Shown here piece by piece: positions 1-4,908 of a stretch of DNA of 6,433 nt. The notes beneath the pieces are model-generated. The model did not search any database, had not been told where the DNA came from, and saw only the letters and a program-made list of their open reading frames with translations. Every line of letters starts with the position of its first letter. Within the stretch, counting starts at the first letter, position 1. The DNA comes from an uncultured Acidimicrobiaceae bacterium. GTDB lineage: Bacteria > Actinomycetota > Acidimicrobiia > Acidimicrobiales > MedAcidi-G1. The DNA lies in NCBI GenBank assembly GCA_913054115.1, contig CAJXIS010000133.1, positions 1 to 6,433 on the forward strand. Reading direction: 5' to 3'. A program made the translations under genes and the position numbers.

Positions 1-727
1 AGCCGACCACCGACCAGGTCTCGGCCGACGGGAGTTCGCCACCGTGGTCGGCGGCGGTGGCTGCGATGCGGAACGCCTCGGCGGCGAAGCCGGTCACGCC
101 GATGGTGGCGAACACGATCAGGCCGGCTGCGTGCTCGGGCCTGCTCTTGATGCGGATGCGGTACGGGCGGAACCGGCGCGGGCCGAAGCGCCGCAGCAGC
201 GCCCATACGACGCCGACGAGGAACAGCACGCCGGCGACGTCGCCGACCAGCGTGTACGCCCGGTACACGTCGCCGTGCAGGAACTTGAGGCCTTCTGGCA
301 CCTGGTGGTTGACCTCGAGGACGGTGGTGACCGCCAGCAGGATCAGGAACGGGAAGTAGATGAGCGAGTGCATGAGGCCGGCGGCCGGCTCGCGCAGCAG
401 TGTCTGCATGTAGACGCCGGAGCGGAAGTCGCCGAAGCGGCGCTTGGCGTTGCCGGCGGTGGTGGACCGGTTGTCCGGGGCACCCCGCTCCCAGTTCTTC
501 ATGCGGTTGGCGAACAGGACGGCGCCGTAGACGATCAGCACGGGGATGACCGTGTAGAAGGTCACCTTGAGCGGGTCGGGGATGTTCCCGAACACCTCCC
601 GGGTGATCTCGGAGTCGTCGTGCCAGCCGTTGACCGCGGCGGCCACGCCGGACGCTGCGGTGAACAGGGCGACGAGGACGCCGAGCCCGATGACGGCGTG
701 GTGGGGCTTGAACTTGCGCTGGTCCAT
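1..727 (-). CDS. Polytopic membrane protein, NarI/HdrD-associated membrane domain (N-terminal part, cut by window edge)
   Basis: The frame is open from an ATG at 727 to the left edge, giving the first 242 residues and no stop. I see about five hydrophobic segments, near residues 9-32, 54-74, 116-138, 158-178 and 198-222. After the second comes a basic cytoplasmic-type loop (KRRFGDFRSGVYMQTLL), then AAGLMHSLIYF, a pattern I associate with the nitrate-reductase-gamma-like membrane domain at the N-terminus of actinobacterial HdrD/glycolate-oxidase-like Fe-S oxidoreductases. In that family the membrane part passes electrons between quinone and soluble 4Fe-4S domains. His120 and His199 sit at membrane segments and could be haem ligands, but this is a guess. 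The Fe-S cysteine motifs would lie outside the window, so the function is unconfirmed. No Shine-Dalgarno precedes the ATG; a TACTCT -10-like hexamer lies 9 bp upstream. It follows the winged-helix gene on the same strand after a 66-bp gap. Confidence 0.72.
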   Translation of the reverse strand, partial: MDQRKFKPHHAVIGLGVLVALFTAASGVAAAVNGWHDDSEITREVFGNIPDPLKVTFYTVIPVLIVYGAVLFANRMKNWERGAPDNRSTTAGNAKRRFGDFRSGVYMQTLLREPAAGLMHSLIYFPFLILLAVTTVLEVNHQVPEGLKFLHGDVYRAYTLVGDVAGVLFLVGVVWALLRRFGPRRFRPYRIRIKSRPEHAAGLIVFATIGVTGFAAEAFRIAATAADHGGELPSAETWSVVG

Positions 728-736
728 GGTGGCCGC

Positions 737-742
737 AGAGTA
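737..742 (-). promoter_or_regulatory. Possible -10 element (TACTCT) for the membrane protein gene
   Basis: On the minus strand TACTCT fits the actinobacterial TANNNT pattern and ends 9 bp before the ATG at 727. No -35 is recognisable. With no Shine-Dalgarno sequence, this position would give a leaderless or near-leaderless mRNA. The support is only motif and spacing, and read-through from the winged-helix gene is an alternative. Confidence 0.3.
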
Positions 743-793
743 GCCCCGGCGGTCGGGGTGGTGGACCTTCGGGAGCGCCCTTGGCGTATGCGC

Positions 794-1297
794 TCAGGCG
801 GCGGGCCGGGCGTCGAGCATGCAGCCCCGGGAACGCACGGTGCGCAGCACCAGGCCGGAGCCGTCGATGCGTCGGCGGAGGCGGCCGAGTTGCACGTCGA
901 GGCTGTTGCGGCTGGGCAGTCCCTCGGGCCAGCCGAACCTCGCCAGGTCGGCTCTCGGCACGACGTGGCCGAACCGGTCGGACAGCAGCCCGGCCAGGCG
1001 GGCCTCGACGGGGGTGAGGGTGGTCCACCAGCGCCCGAACCGCAGGACCCGGCCGTCGGCCAGCTCGGGCTCGTGGGCCGCGCCGTTGTCGCAGCGTTCG
1101 ATGAGGCAGCGGACCCTGGCCCGGATGTCGCCCTCGTCGGCGGGCATCCGCACCCAGTCCTCGAGCGGGTCGGTCACGGTGAACGGCGGGGCGTGTGGTG
1201 CCACCAGTGCGAGGCGGGGGGTCCCGGAGGCCCGCAGCCGATCCAGTCGGTCGGCCTCGGCCGGCCACCGCACGATCGTCAGGTCGTCCAGATGCAT
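794..1297 (-). CDS. OmpR/PhoB-type winged-helix transcriptional regulator with degenerate receiver
   Basis: The product is 167 aa from the ATG at 1297. Residues about 84-162 form an OmpR/PhoB-type winged helix: a short strand region (RVLRFGRWWTTLTPVEARLAGLL), the turn region, a recognition helix SRNSLDVQLGRLRRRI (129-144), and the wing LRTVRSRGCMLDA (151-163). This family binds tandem direct repeats with an 11-bp period. Residues 5-66 look like a shortened alpha/beta receiver (strand LTIVRW, helix, strand RLALVAP), but where the phosphoacceptor Asp would follow the strand the sequence reads VAPHAPP. It is therefore probably not controlled by a histidine kinase, as is also true of actinobacterial GlnR. 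It is much shorter than GlnR (about 260 aa), and I would not call it GlnR on sequence alone. An upstream in-frame start would lengthen the protein through the promoter and is unlikely. The predicted -10 lies 6 bp before the ATG, implying leaderless mRNA. Its target sites are discussed under the promoter entries. Confidence 0.85.
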   Translation of the reverse strand: MHLDDLTIVRWPAEADRLDRLRASGTPRLALVAPHAPPFTVTDPLEDWVRMPADEGDIRARVRCLIERCDNGAAHEPELADGRVLRFGRWWTTLTPVEARLAGLLSDRFGHVVPRADLARFGWPEGLPSRNSLDVQLGRLRRRIDGSGLVLRTVRSRGCMLDARPAA

Positions 1298-1303
1298 GTG
1301 TGC

Positions 1304-1309
1304 AACGTA
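1304..1309 (-). promoter_or_regulatory. -10 element (TACGTT) of the winged-helix regulator gene, leaderless
   Basis: On the minus strand TACGTT matches TANNNT and is followed by exactly 6 bp before the ATG at 1297, so transcription should start at or next to the A of the start codon. There is no Shine-Dalgarno sequence, which fits a leaderless transcript, common in actinobacteria. No TTGAC-like -35 lies at the right distance; a GAAAC repeat occupies that area, suggesting activator dependence. The same -10, with the same flanking bases, occurs before amt. Confidence 0.5.
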
Positions 1310-1319
1310 CGCACGCCCT

Positions 1320-1357
1320 GTTTCGGGTGCGTTTCGCCCCCGTGAACCACCCGTCAA
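1320..1357 (-). promoter_or_regulatory. Four-part 11-bp direct-repeat array, GlnR/PhoB-box-like operator
   Basis: On the minus strand pentamers occur in strict 11-bp phase: TTGAC (1357-1353), TTCAC (1346-1342), GAAAC (1335-1331) and GAAAC (1324-1320), each separated by 6 bp. The last ends 10 bp before the TACGTT -10 of the winged-helix gene. The known actinobacterial GlnR box is GTNAC-N6-GAAAC, so both the spacing and two exact GAAAC half-sites agree. It lies between divergent genes and could control either. The assignment to a particular protein is inference. Confidence 0.5.
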
Positions 1358-1371
1358 CGGTCCGGTTGACG
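1352..1371. repeat. Perfect inverted repeat CGTCAAC-N6-GTTGACG in the divergent promoter region
   Basis: Two 7-bp arms are exact reverse complements with a 6-bp spacer. The right arm contains TTGACG, the predicted -35 of the lipoprotein gene, and the left arm overlaps the outermost TTGAC pentamer of the phased array on the opposite strand. It is a plausible operator for a dimeric regulator that would block the rightward promoter. The binding protein is unknown. Confidence 0.45.
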
Positions 1372-1394
1372 ATCTTCCGTCCGTGCGTGAACAT
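1366..1394 (+). promoter_or_regulatory. Candidate promoter of the lipoprotein gene
   Basis: TTGACG (1366-1371) is a good -35, followed after 17 bp by GAACAT (1389-1394), a weak -10 that keeps the conserved A at position 2 and T at position 6. It lies 22 bp before the start codon, so the predicted leader is short, with AGGGA (1407-1411) as ribosome binding site. The -35 falls inside the inverted repeat at 1352-1371. Confidence 0.4.
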
Positions 1395-1416
1395 GGGTGC
1401 CTGAGTAGGGACACCT

Positions 1417-2382
1417 ATGCGGGTACGAGTGGCGGCATTGGCGATCGCTGTGCTGGCCGTCGCCTGTGGGTCGAATGACGACGGGCGGGAAGGCTGGCAG
1501 GACCTCGAACCCGACGAGGTCCCGACGATCACCCCGGCGCCGAGGCGTCTCTTCGGCGAACTGCTCTACGGTGACGACGCCTGGTTCGGCCGCCTCGGGC
1601 CGACGCTGGGTGGCTACCTCGAGGCGTTGGAGGCGCCGGCACTGGTCGCGCCGGATGAGCTCATCCGGAGCCACTTCGACTCGGTGTCGTTCGGCGTCAC
1701 AGAGGGCTTCGGCACGCCGCTCGGCGGGAGCATCAGGTACGGCTATCCGGCAGCCGGGGGCCGTTCTGTGGGCGAGATGATGTTCGCGACCTCTCCACTG
1801 GGTTCGTTGACCTGCGGGGACGGCGAGGCGACCGAGGTCCGCGGCCTGCCGGGGTGTGTTCGAAACGGACTGGCCGAGCACCGGTACTGGACGCTGCGGT
1901 GGGAGGAGGCCGGCGTTCTGTTCTCGGTGGCGGTCAACGACCGGGTGGCCGAGGACCTCGGGTTCGAGTCGGTCCGTGAGATCGTCGAGGCGTCCATCGT
2001 CATCGACCACCGACCGGTTTCGTTTCCGCTCCTGCCGTTCGACCCGGATGGGACGATGACCCTCGCTCTCCAGGGGGGAGTGCTGCGGATCGAGGGCGCG
2101 TGCGTGTACGTCCATCCGACTCCACGGCCTCCGATTCTGGTCCTCCTCCCTGCGGGATACACATACCTGAGCGCCGACGGCTCATCGCTGTGGGTGCTCG
2201 GCCACGTCGTGTCGGACGGCGAGCACGTTGCCATCGGTGGACACGGCAAGGAGCCGGTGTTCGACGACCCTGAGTGGGAGTGGAGCCTGAGCACCTTCGA
2301 CCTCGTGCAGCCTTGGGCCGACGAGTGCGTGGCCCGCGACCTCTGGCTGGTGAACTCGATGTCCTCGACCGAGGTGCGTTGA
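1417..2382 (+). CDS. Secreted lipoprotein of unknown function
   Basis: The product is 321 aa. It starts at the ATG at 1417, 5 bp after AGGGA. The N-terminus is a lipoprotein signal: two arginines, a hydrophobic core (VAALAIAVLAVA) and a lipobox ending at Cys17, followed by a polar, acidic linker to about residue 40. The mature protein should be anchored to the outer face of the cytoplasmic membrane. Four further cysteines (133, 147, 229, 304) could form disulfides outside the cell. Residues about 213-276 (LALQGGVLRIEGACVYVHP, LLPAGYTYLSADGSSLWVLG, HVAIGGHG) look like a small beta-rich unit of a kind seen in other actinobacterial secreted proteins, but I cannot name a family. The region 45-200 has no motif I recognise. 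It is transcribed divergently from the winged-helix regulator and 142 bp upstream of amt on the same strand. Third-position bias looks milder than in amt or dnaK, which fits an accessory, fast-evolving gene. Confidence 0.82.
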   Translation: MRVRVAALAIAVLAVACGSNDDGREGWQDLEPDEVPTITPAPRRLFGELLYGDDAWFGRLGPTLGGYLEALEAPALVAPDELIRSHFDSVSFGVTEGFGTPLGGSIRYGYPAAGGRSVGEMMFATSPLGSLTCGDGEATEVRGLPGCVRNGLAEHRYWTLRWEEAGVLFSVAVNDRVAEDLGFESVREIVEASIVIDHRPVSFPLLPFDPDGTMTLALQGGVLRIEGACVYVHPTPRPPILVLLPAGYTYLSADGSSLWVLGHVVSDGEHVAIGGHGKEPVFDDPEWEWSLSTFDLVQPWADECVARDLWLVNSMSSTEVR

Positions 2383-2409
2383 TCGGGAACCCGCTGCTGG
2401 CCCGGCCCT

Positions 2410-2469
2410 GTCAGGTTTCGGTCAGGAAGCCGACTACAACGCGTCACGCTGACCGAACCGTGGTGTAAC
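2410..2469 (+). promoter_or_regulatory. 11-bp-phased half-site array upstream of amt, GlnR-box-like operator
   Basis: Pentamers start at 2410 (GTCAG), 2421 (GTCAG), 2432 (GACTA), 2443 (GTCAC), 2454 (CGAAC) and 2465 (GTAAC), all in exact 11-bp steps. Five of the six resemble GTNAC or GAAAC; the third is poor. GTCAC-N6-CGAAC-N6-GTAAC is the best block. In actinobacteria GlnR binds GTNAC-N6-GAAAC and activates ammonium transporter genes, so the position fits. The last half-site ends 10 bp before the -10 TACGTT, where a class II activator would sit. Confidence 0.5.
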
Positions 2470-2479
2470 CGGGCCCGCG

Positions 2480-2485
2480 TACGTT
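2480..2485 (+). promoter_or_regulatory. -10 element (TACGTT) of amt
   Basis: TACGTT fits TANNNT and has no TTGAC-like -35 at 16-18 bp upstream, where the phased half-sites sit instead. The start of transcription would be near 2492, leaving a leader of about 33 nt. From 2465 to 2485 the sequence agrees at 17 of 21 positions with the promoter of the winged-helix gene (1324 to 1304, minus strand). Confidence 0.45.
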
Positions 2486-2510
2486 CGCCGGTGGAGATCC
2501 ACCAGCGAAC
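2483..2510 (+). repeat. 28-bp inverted repeat in the amt promoter/leader
   Basis: GTTCGC (2483-2488) pairs with GCGAAC (2505-2510) and GGTGGA (2490-2495) with TCCACC (2498-2503), with a single C/A mismatch and a 2-base centre. It begins inside the -10 and ends 2 bp before the Shine-Dalgarno sequence. It may act as DNA (operator) or, if transcription starts upstream of 2492, as an mRNA hairpin abutting the ribosome binding site. Confidence 0.5.
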
Positions 2511-2512
2511 CG

Positions 2513-2519
2513 AAGGGGG
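2513..2519 (+). promoter_or_regulatory. Ribosome binding site of amt
   Basis: AAGGGGG lies 5 bp before the GTG at 2525. This decides the start: no other ATG, GTG or TTG in the frame comes before the signal peptide core, so GTG 2525 is the only start that keeps the leader. Confidence 0.7.
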
Positions 2520-2524
2520 TCATC

Positions 2525-4006
2525 GTGACCTGTACCCGTACCGAAGCCCGTTCCCCGTCGAGGGGCCAGTCCAGGGGCCTGTCCCGAAGTTGGGAGGAGC
2601 GCCGGACGCGGAGCCGCGGCCGCAAGCTTGCCTTCGGCCTCTTCGGCATCCTCGGCGCCGTCCTGATCATGGCCGGACCGGCCACTGCTCAGGAGATCAC
2701 CCCGGACGCCCTCATGGCCATGGTGGAGGACAACACGGCCCTGTTGGCCAGCCTCTGGCTGATCGTGGCGGGCTGCCTCGTGTTCCTGATGCAGGCCGGG
2801 TTCGCCCTCGTCGAGGCCGGCCTCACCCGGGGCAAGAACATCGGCAACATCATGGCCAAGAACCTGGCCGACATGGCGATCGGTGCGCTGGCCTTCTGGG
2901 CCGTCGGCTTCGGCTTCGCCTTCGGGTCCGACGGCGGCAGCCTCATCGGCACCGACAACTTCTTCCTCAGTGGAATGTCCGAGTCGTTCCTCGGTGGCGG
3001 CGACGTGCTGGCCACGCCGTCGTTCTTCTTCTTCCAGGTTGTGTTCGCCGCAACTGCGGTCACCATCGCCTCGGGCGCCATGGCCGAGCGCACGAGGTTC
3101 CCCGCCTACCTGGCGTTCAGCGCCGTGATGACCGGCTTCATCTACCCGGTGGTCGTGCACTCGTTCTGGCACGGCGACGGCCTCCTCTCGGACCTCGCCA
3201 TCGGCGACGCCCGGTTCAGCGACTTCGCCGGCTCGAGCATCGTGCACAGTGCCGGCGGTTGGGCGGCCCTGATGGGTGCGATCTTCCTCGGCCCCCGTAT
3301 CGGCAAGTACGGCCCCGACGGCGCTCCCCGGGCCATCCCGGGCCACAACGTCGGCTTCGTCGTCGTGGGCGTGTTCATCCTGTGGTTCGGCTGGTTCGGC
3401 TTCAACGCCGGTTCCGAGTTGGCCATGGACGAGGCGGTCGCCCACCTGATCGTGACGACCCTGCTGGCCGCCTCGGCCGGCGTGTTCGGTGCCGCTGTGG
3501 TGATCTGGCGCAAGACCGGTGCCATGGGGGTCAGCATGGCCGGCAACGGTGCCCTGGCCGGCCTCGTCTCGATCACCGCCGGCACCGGTGCGCTGAGCTT
3601 CACGGGCTCGGTCATCGTCGGCTTCATCGGTGGCGTGATCGTGGTCTACTCGGTGCTGTTCATCGAGAAGAGGGGTGTCGACGACCCGGTCGGCGCCGTC
3701 TCGGTCCACGGCGTGTGCGGCGTGTGGGGCACGCTGGCCGTTGGCCTGTTCGCCACCGTCGACGACGCCTTCCTCGGCCGCGCCGACGCCGGCCTGTTCT
3801 ACGGCGGCGGCTTCGAGCAGCTGGCCGTCCAGGCCATCGGCGTGACCCTGATCGCCGCCTGGGTGCTCGGCACCTCGGCGATCCTGTTCGCCGTCATCAA
3901 GCGCACCATCGGCCTGCGGGTCTCGCCCGAGGAGGAGTTCGACGGACTCGACCTGGCCGAGCACGGCTCGCCCGGCTACGGCCTCGAGTCGCTGTCGATG
4001 GGCTAG
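2525..4006 (+). CDS. amt: Ammonium transporter (Amt/MEP/Rh family)
   Basis: The product is 493 aa, a trimeric inner-membrane channel that takes up ammonium. An N-terminal export signal is visible: a long basic n-region (1-34), a hydrophobic core (LAFGLFGILGAVLIMA, 35-50) and a likely cleavage after PATA (residue 55), then about 11 membrane helices. By comparison with E. coli AmtB, the upper Phe gate is F170/F174 (FQVVF; F103/F107 in AmtB), the lower gate F293 (WFGFNAGS; F215), and the recruitment residues W215 and S297 are present. The structural Asp is D233 in DFAGSSIVH, and the pore twin histidines are H241 and H395 (VHGVCGVWG). All key residues are retained, so it should be active. The C-terminal tail (EEFDGLDLAEHGSPGYGLE) resembles the tail that contacts PII (GlnK), but no glnK follows: amt is alone and convergent with gpmA, 53 bp away. 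Regulation probably acts through the upstream 11-bp-phased array. Confidence 0.97.
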   Translation: MTCTRTEARSPSRGQSRGLSRSWEERRTRSRGRKLAFGLFGILGAVLIMAGPATAQEITPDALMAMVEDNTALLASLWLIVAGCLVFLMQAGFALVEAGLTRGKNIGNIMAKNLADMAIGALAFWAVGFGFAFGSDGGSLIGTDNFFLSGMSESFLGGGDVLATPSFFFFQVVFAATAVTIASGAMAERTRFPAYLAFSAVMTGFIYPVVVHSFWHGDGLLSDLAIGDARFSDFAGSSIVHSAGGWAALMGAIFLGPRIGKYGPDGAPRAIPGHNVGFVVVGVFILWFGWFGFNAGSELAMDEAVAHLIVTTLLAASAGVFGAAVVIWRKTGAMGVSMAGNGALAGLVSITAGTGALSFTGSVIVGFIGGVIVVYSVLFIEKRGVDDPVGAVSVHGVCGVWGTLAVGLFATVDDAFLGRADAGLFYGGGFEQLAVQAIGVTLIAAWVLGTSAILFAVIKRTIGLRVSPEEEFDGLDLAEHGSPGYGLESLSMG

Positions 4007-4059
4007 GCCGCCCCTGCCTGGCCTTCTGCCGCTGGGAATCCCTGCCCCCGTCGGGGTGG

Positions 4060-4806
4060 TCAGCCTGCCTGTCGGGCGACCGCCTCGGCGGCGGCGCGTG
4101 CGGCCACGGGGTCGAGTGAGCGCTCGAGGACCGGCTTCTGGTCGACCGGGCGCAGGTCGTCGTCGAGTTCGTAGACGAGCGGCGTGCCGGTCGGCAGGTT
4201 GAGGTCGGCGATGTCGTCGTCGCTGATGTCGTCCAGCTGCTTGCAGAGCGCCCGCAGGCTGTTGCCGTGGGCGACGACCAGCACGGTGCGGCCGGCGGTG
4301 AGGTCGGGAACCGCCGACTCCTCCCACCACGGTCCAAGGCGCTCGACCACGTCGGCGAGGCATTCGGTGCGGGGCACCTCGTCGAGGCCGGCATAGCGGG
4401 GGTCGTCGTTGGGGTTGTGCGGGTTGTCGTCGGCGATGGGCGGGGGAGGGGTGTCGTAGCCGCGGCGCCAGGCGTGGAGCTGTTCGTCGCCGAACCGCTC
4501 GCGGGTGGCGGCCTTGTCGAGGCCCGTGAGGTCGCCGTAGTGCCGCTCGTTGAGCCGCCAGGTCCGGTGCACCGGGATCCACGACCGGTCCATCTGGCGC
4601 AGCGCCAGCTCGGCGGTGTGGATGGCCCGGGTCTGGAGCGAGGTGTGGAGCACGTCGGGGAGGAGCCCGGCGTCGGCCAGCAGGACCCCTCCGGCCACCG
4701 CCTCGTCGATGCCCTGTGCGGTCAGGGCGCAGTCGACCCAGCCCGTGAACTGGTTGCTGGCGTTCCACTCGGACTGACCGTGGCGGAGAAGGATGAGCGT
4801 GCGCAC
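4060..4806 (-). CDS. gpmA: 2,3-bisphosphoglycerate-dependent phosphoglycerate mutase
   Basis: The product is 248 aa, the normal length of bacterial dPGM (about 250). It interconverts 3- and 2-phosphoglycerate in glycolysis and gluconeogenesis in the cytoplasm, through a phosphohistidine intermediate. The catalytic His9 lies in the signature LLRHGQSEWN (6-15); the second active-site histidine is His180 in VAHGNSLRAL, with Arg60 and Glu87 (LNERHYGDLTG) as the other substrate-binding and acid/base residues. FTGWVDCALT and YDTPPPPI are also typical. I chose the GTG at 4806 (VRTLILLRHG) because family members begin a few residues before the RHG motif. A GTG at 4866 in the same frame would add 20 unrelated residues and overlap the dnaK promoter. 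The ribosome binding site is weak (GGTGG). It is divergent from dnaK and convergent with amt. Confidence 0.96.
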   Translation of the reverse strand: MRTLILLRHGQSEWNASNQFTGWVDCALTAQGIDEAVAGGVLLADAGLLPDVLHTSLQTRAIHTAELALRQMDRSWIPVHRTWRLNERHYGDLTGLDKAATRERFGDEQLHAWRRGYDTPPPPIADDNPHNPNDDPRYAGLDEVPRTECLADVVERLGPWWEESAVPDLTAGRTVLVVAHGNSLRALCKQLDDISDDDIADLNLPTGTPLVYELDDDLRPVDQKPVLERSLDPVAARAAAEAVARQAG

Positions 4807-4850
4807 CCGTGCAGTCCACCACGATTCCCGAAGAAAAGCACCTTGCAAAA

Positions 4851-4890
4851 GTTGACAAAGACTCACTCAAGATAGTAGAGTGGACTCAAC
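4851..4890 (+). promoter_or_regulatory. HAIR-like (HspR) heat-shock operator
   Basis: The HspR consensus in actinobacteria is CTTGAGT-N7-ACTCAAG. Here GTTGACA (4851-4857, 4/7 to the left arm, TTGA core intact) is followed after exactly 7 bp by a perfect right arm ACTCAAG (4865-4871). A second right-arm-like ACTCAAC (4884-4890, 6/7) follows 19 bp on, with a poor left partner. Multiple HAIR copies upstream of dnaK are known in Streptomyces. HspR binding would cover both -35 and -10 and so repress in the absence of stress. Confidence 0.55.
4852..4881 (+). promoter_or_regulatory. dnaK promoter
   Basis: A consensus -35 TTGACA (4852-4857), an 18-bp spacer and TAGAGT (4876-4881) as a TANNNT -10 are present. 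Transcription would start near 4888, giving a leader of about 170 nt. The -35 is part of the left arm of the HAIR-like site. Confidence 0.55.
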
Positions 4891-4908
4891 CCACAACTGG
4901 TGGGAACA

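Larger units (their letters stand above)
2383..2524 (+). other. 142-bp region between the lipoprotein gene and amt
   Basis: This gap holds the phased half-site array, the -10 element, an inverted repeat and the amt ribosome binding site, each listed separately. No convincing terminator follows the lipoprotein stop: only a weak CGGGAACCCG pairing (2384-2393) without a T-run. Some read-through into amt is therefore possible. Confidence 0.5.

Noticed and set aside
744..758. CCCCG-N5-CGGGG hairpin between the winged-helix and membrane protein genes, as a terminator
   Set aside because: It has only 5 pairs and no T-run; such pairings are frequent in DNA of this composition.
44..1345. Long open plus-strand frame across the left side of the window
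   Set aside because: It is antisense to two proteins with coherent membrane and winged-helix features, and its translation is compositionally biased (Gly, Asp, Val, Glu, His) with no domain.
4034..4056. Bidirectional terminator between amt and gpmA
   Set aside because: Only GGG-AAT-CCC and CCCC-GTC-GGGG pairings are present, too short and without T-runs.
2491..4119. Plus-strand open frame overlapping amt in another reading frame
   Set aside because: Arg/Gly/Pro/His-rich shadow of amt with no motifs.
4807..4866. Longer gpmA start at the GTG at 4866
   Set aside because: The 20 extra residues do not belong to the phosphoglycerate mutase family and would run through the dnaK -35 and operator.
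2444..4870. Very long open frame on the minus strand, opposite amt and extending through gpmA in another frame
   Set aside because: It is mostly low-complexity Arg/Gly/Glu/Asp/His-rich sequence antisense to a clear Amt protein, which is typical of GC-rich third-position bias; it has no recognisable domain.
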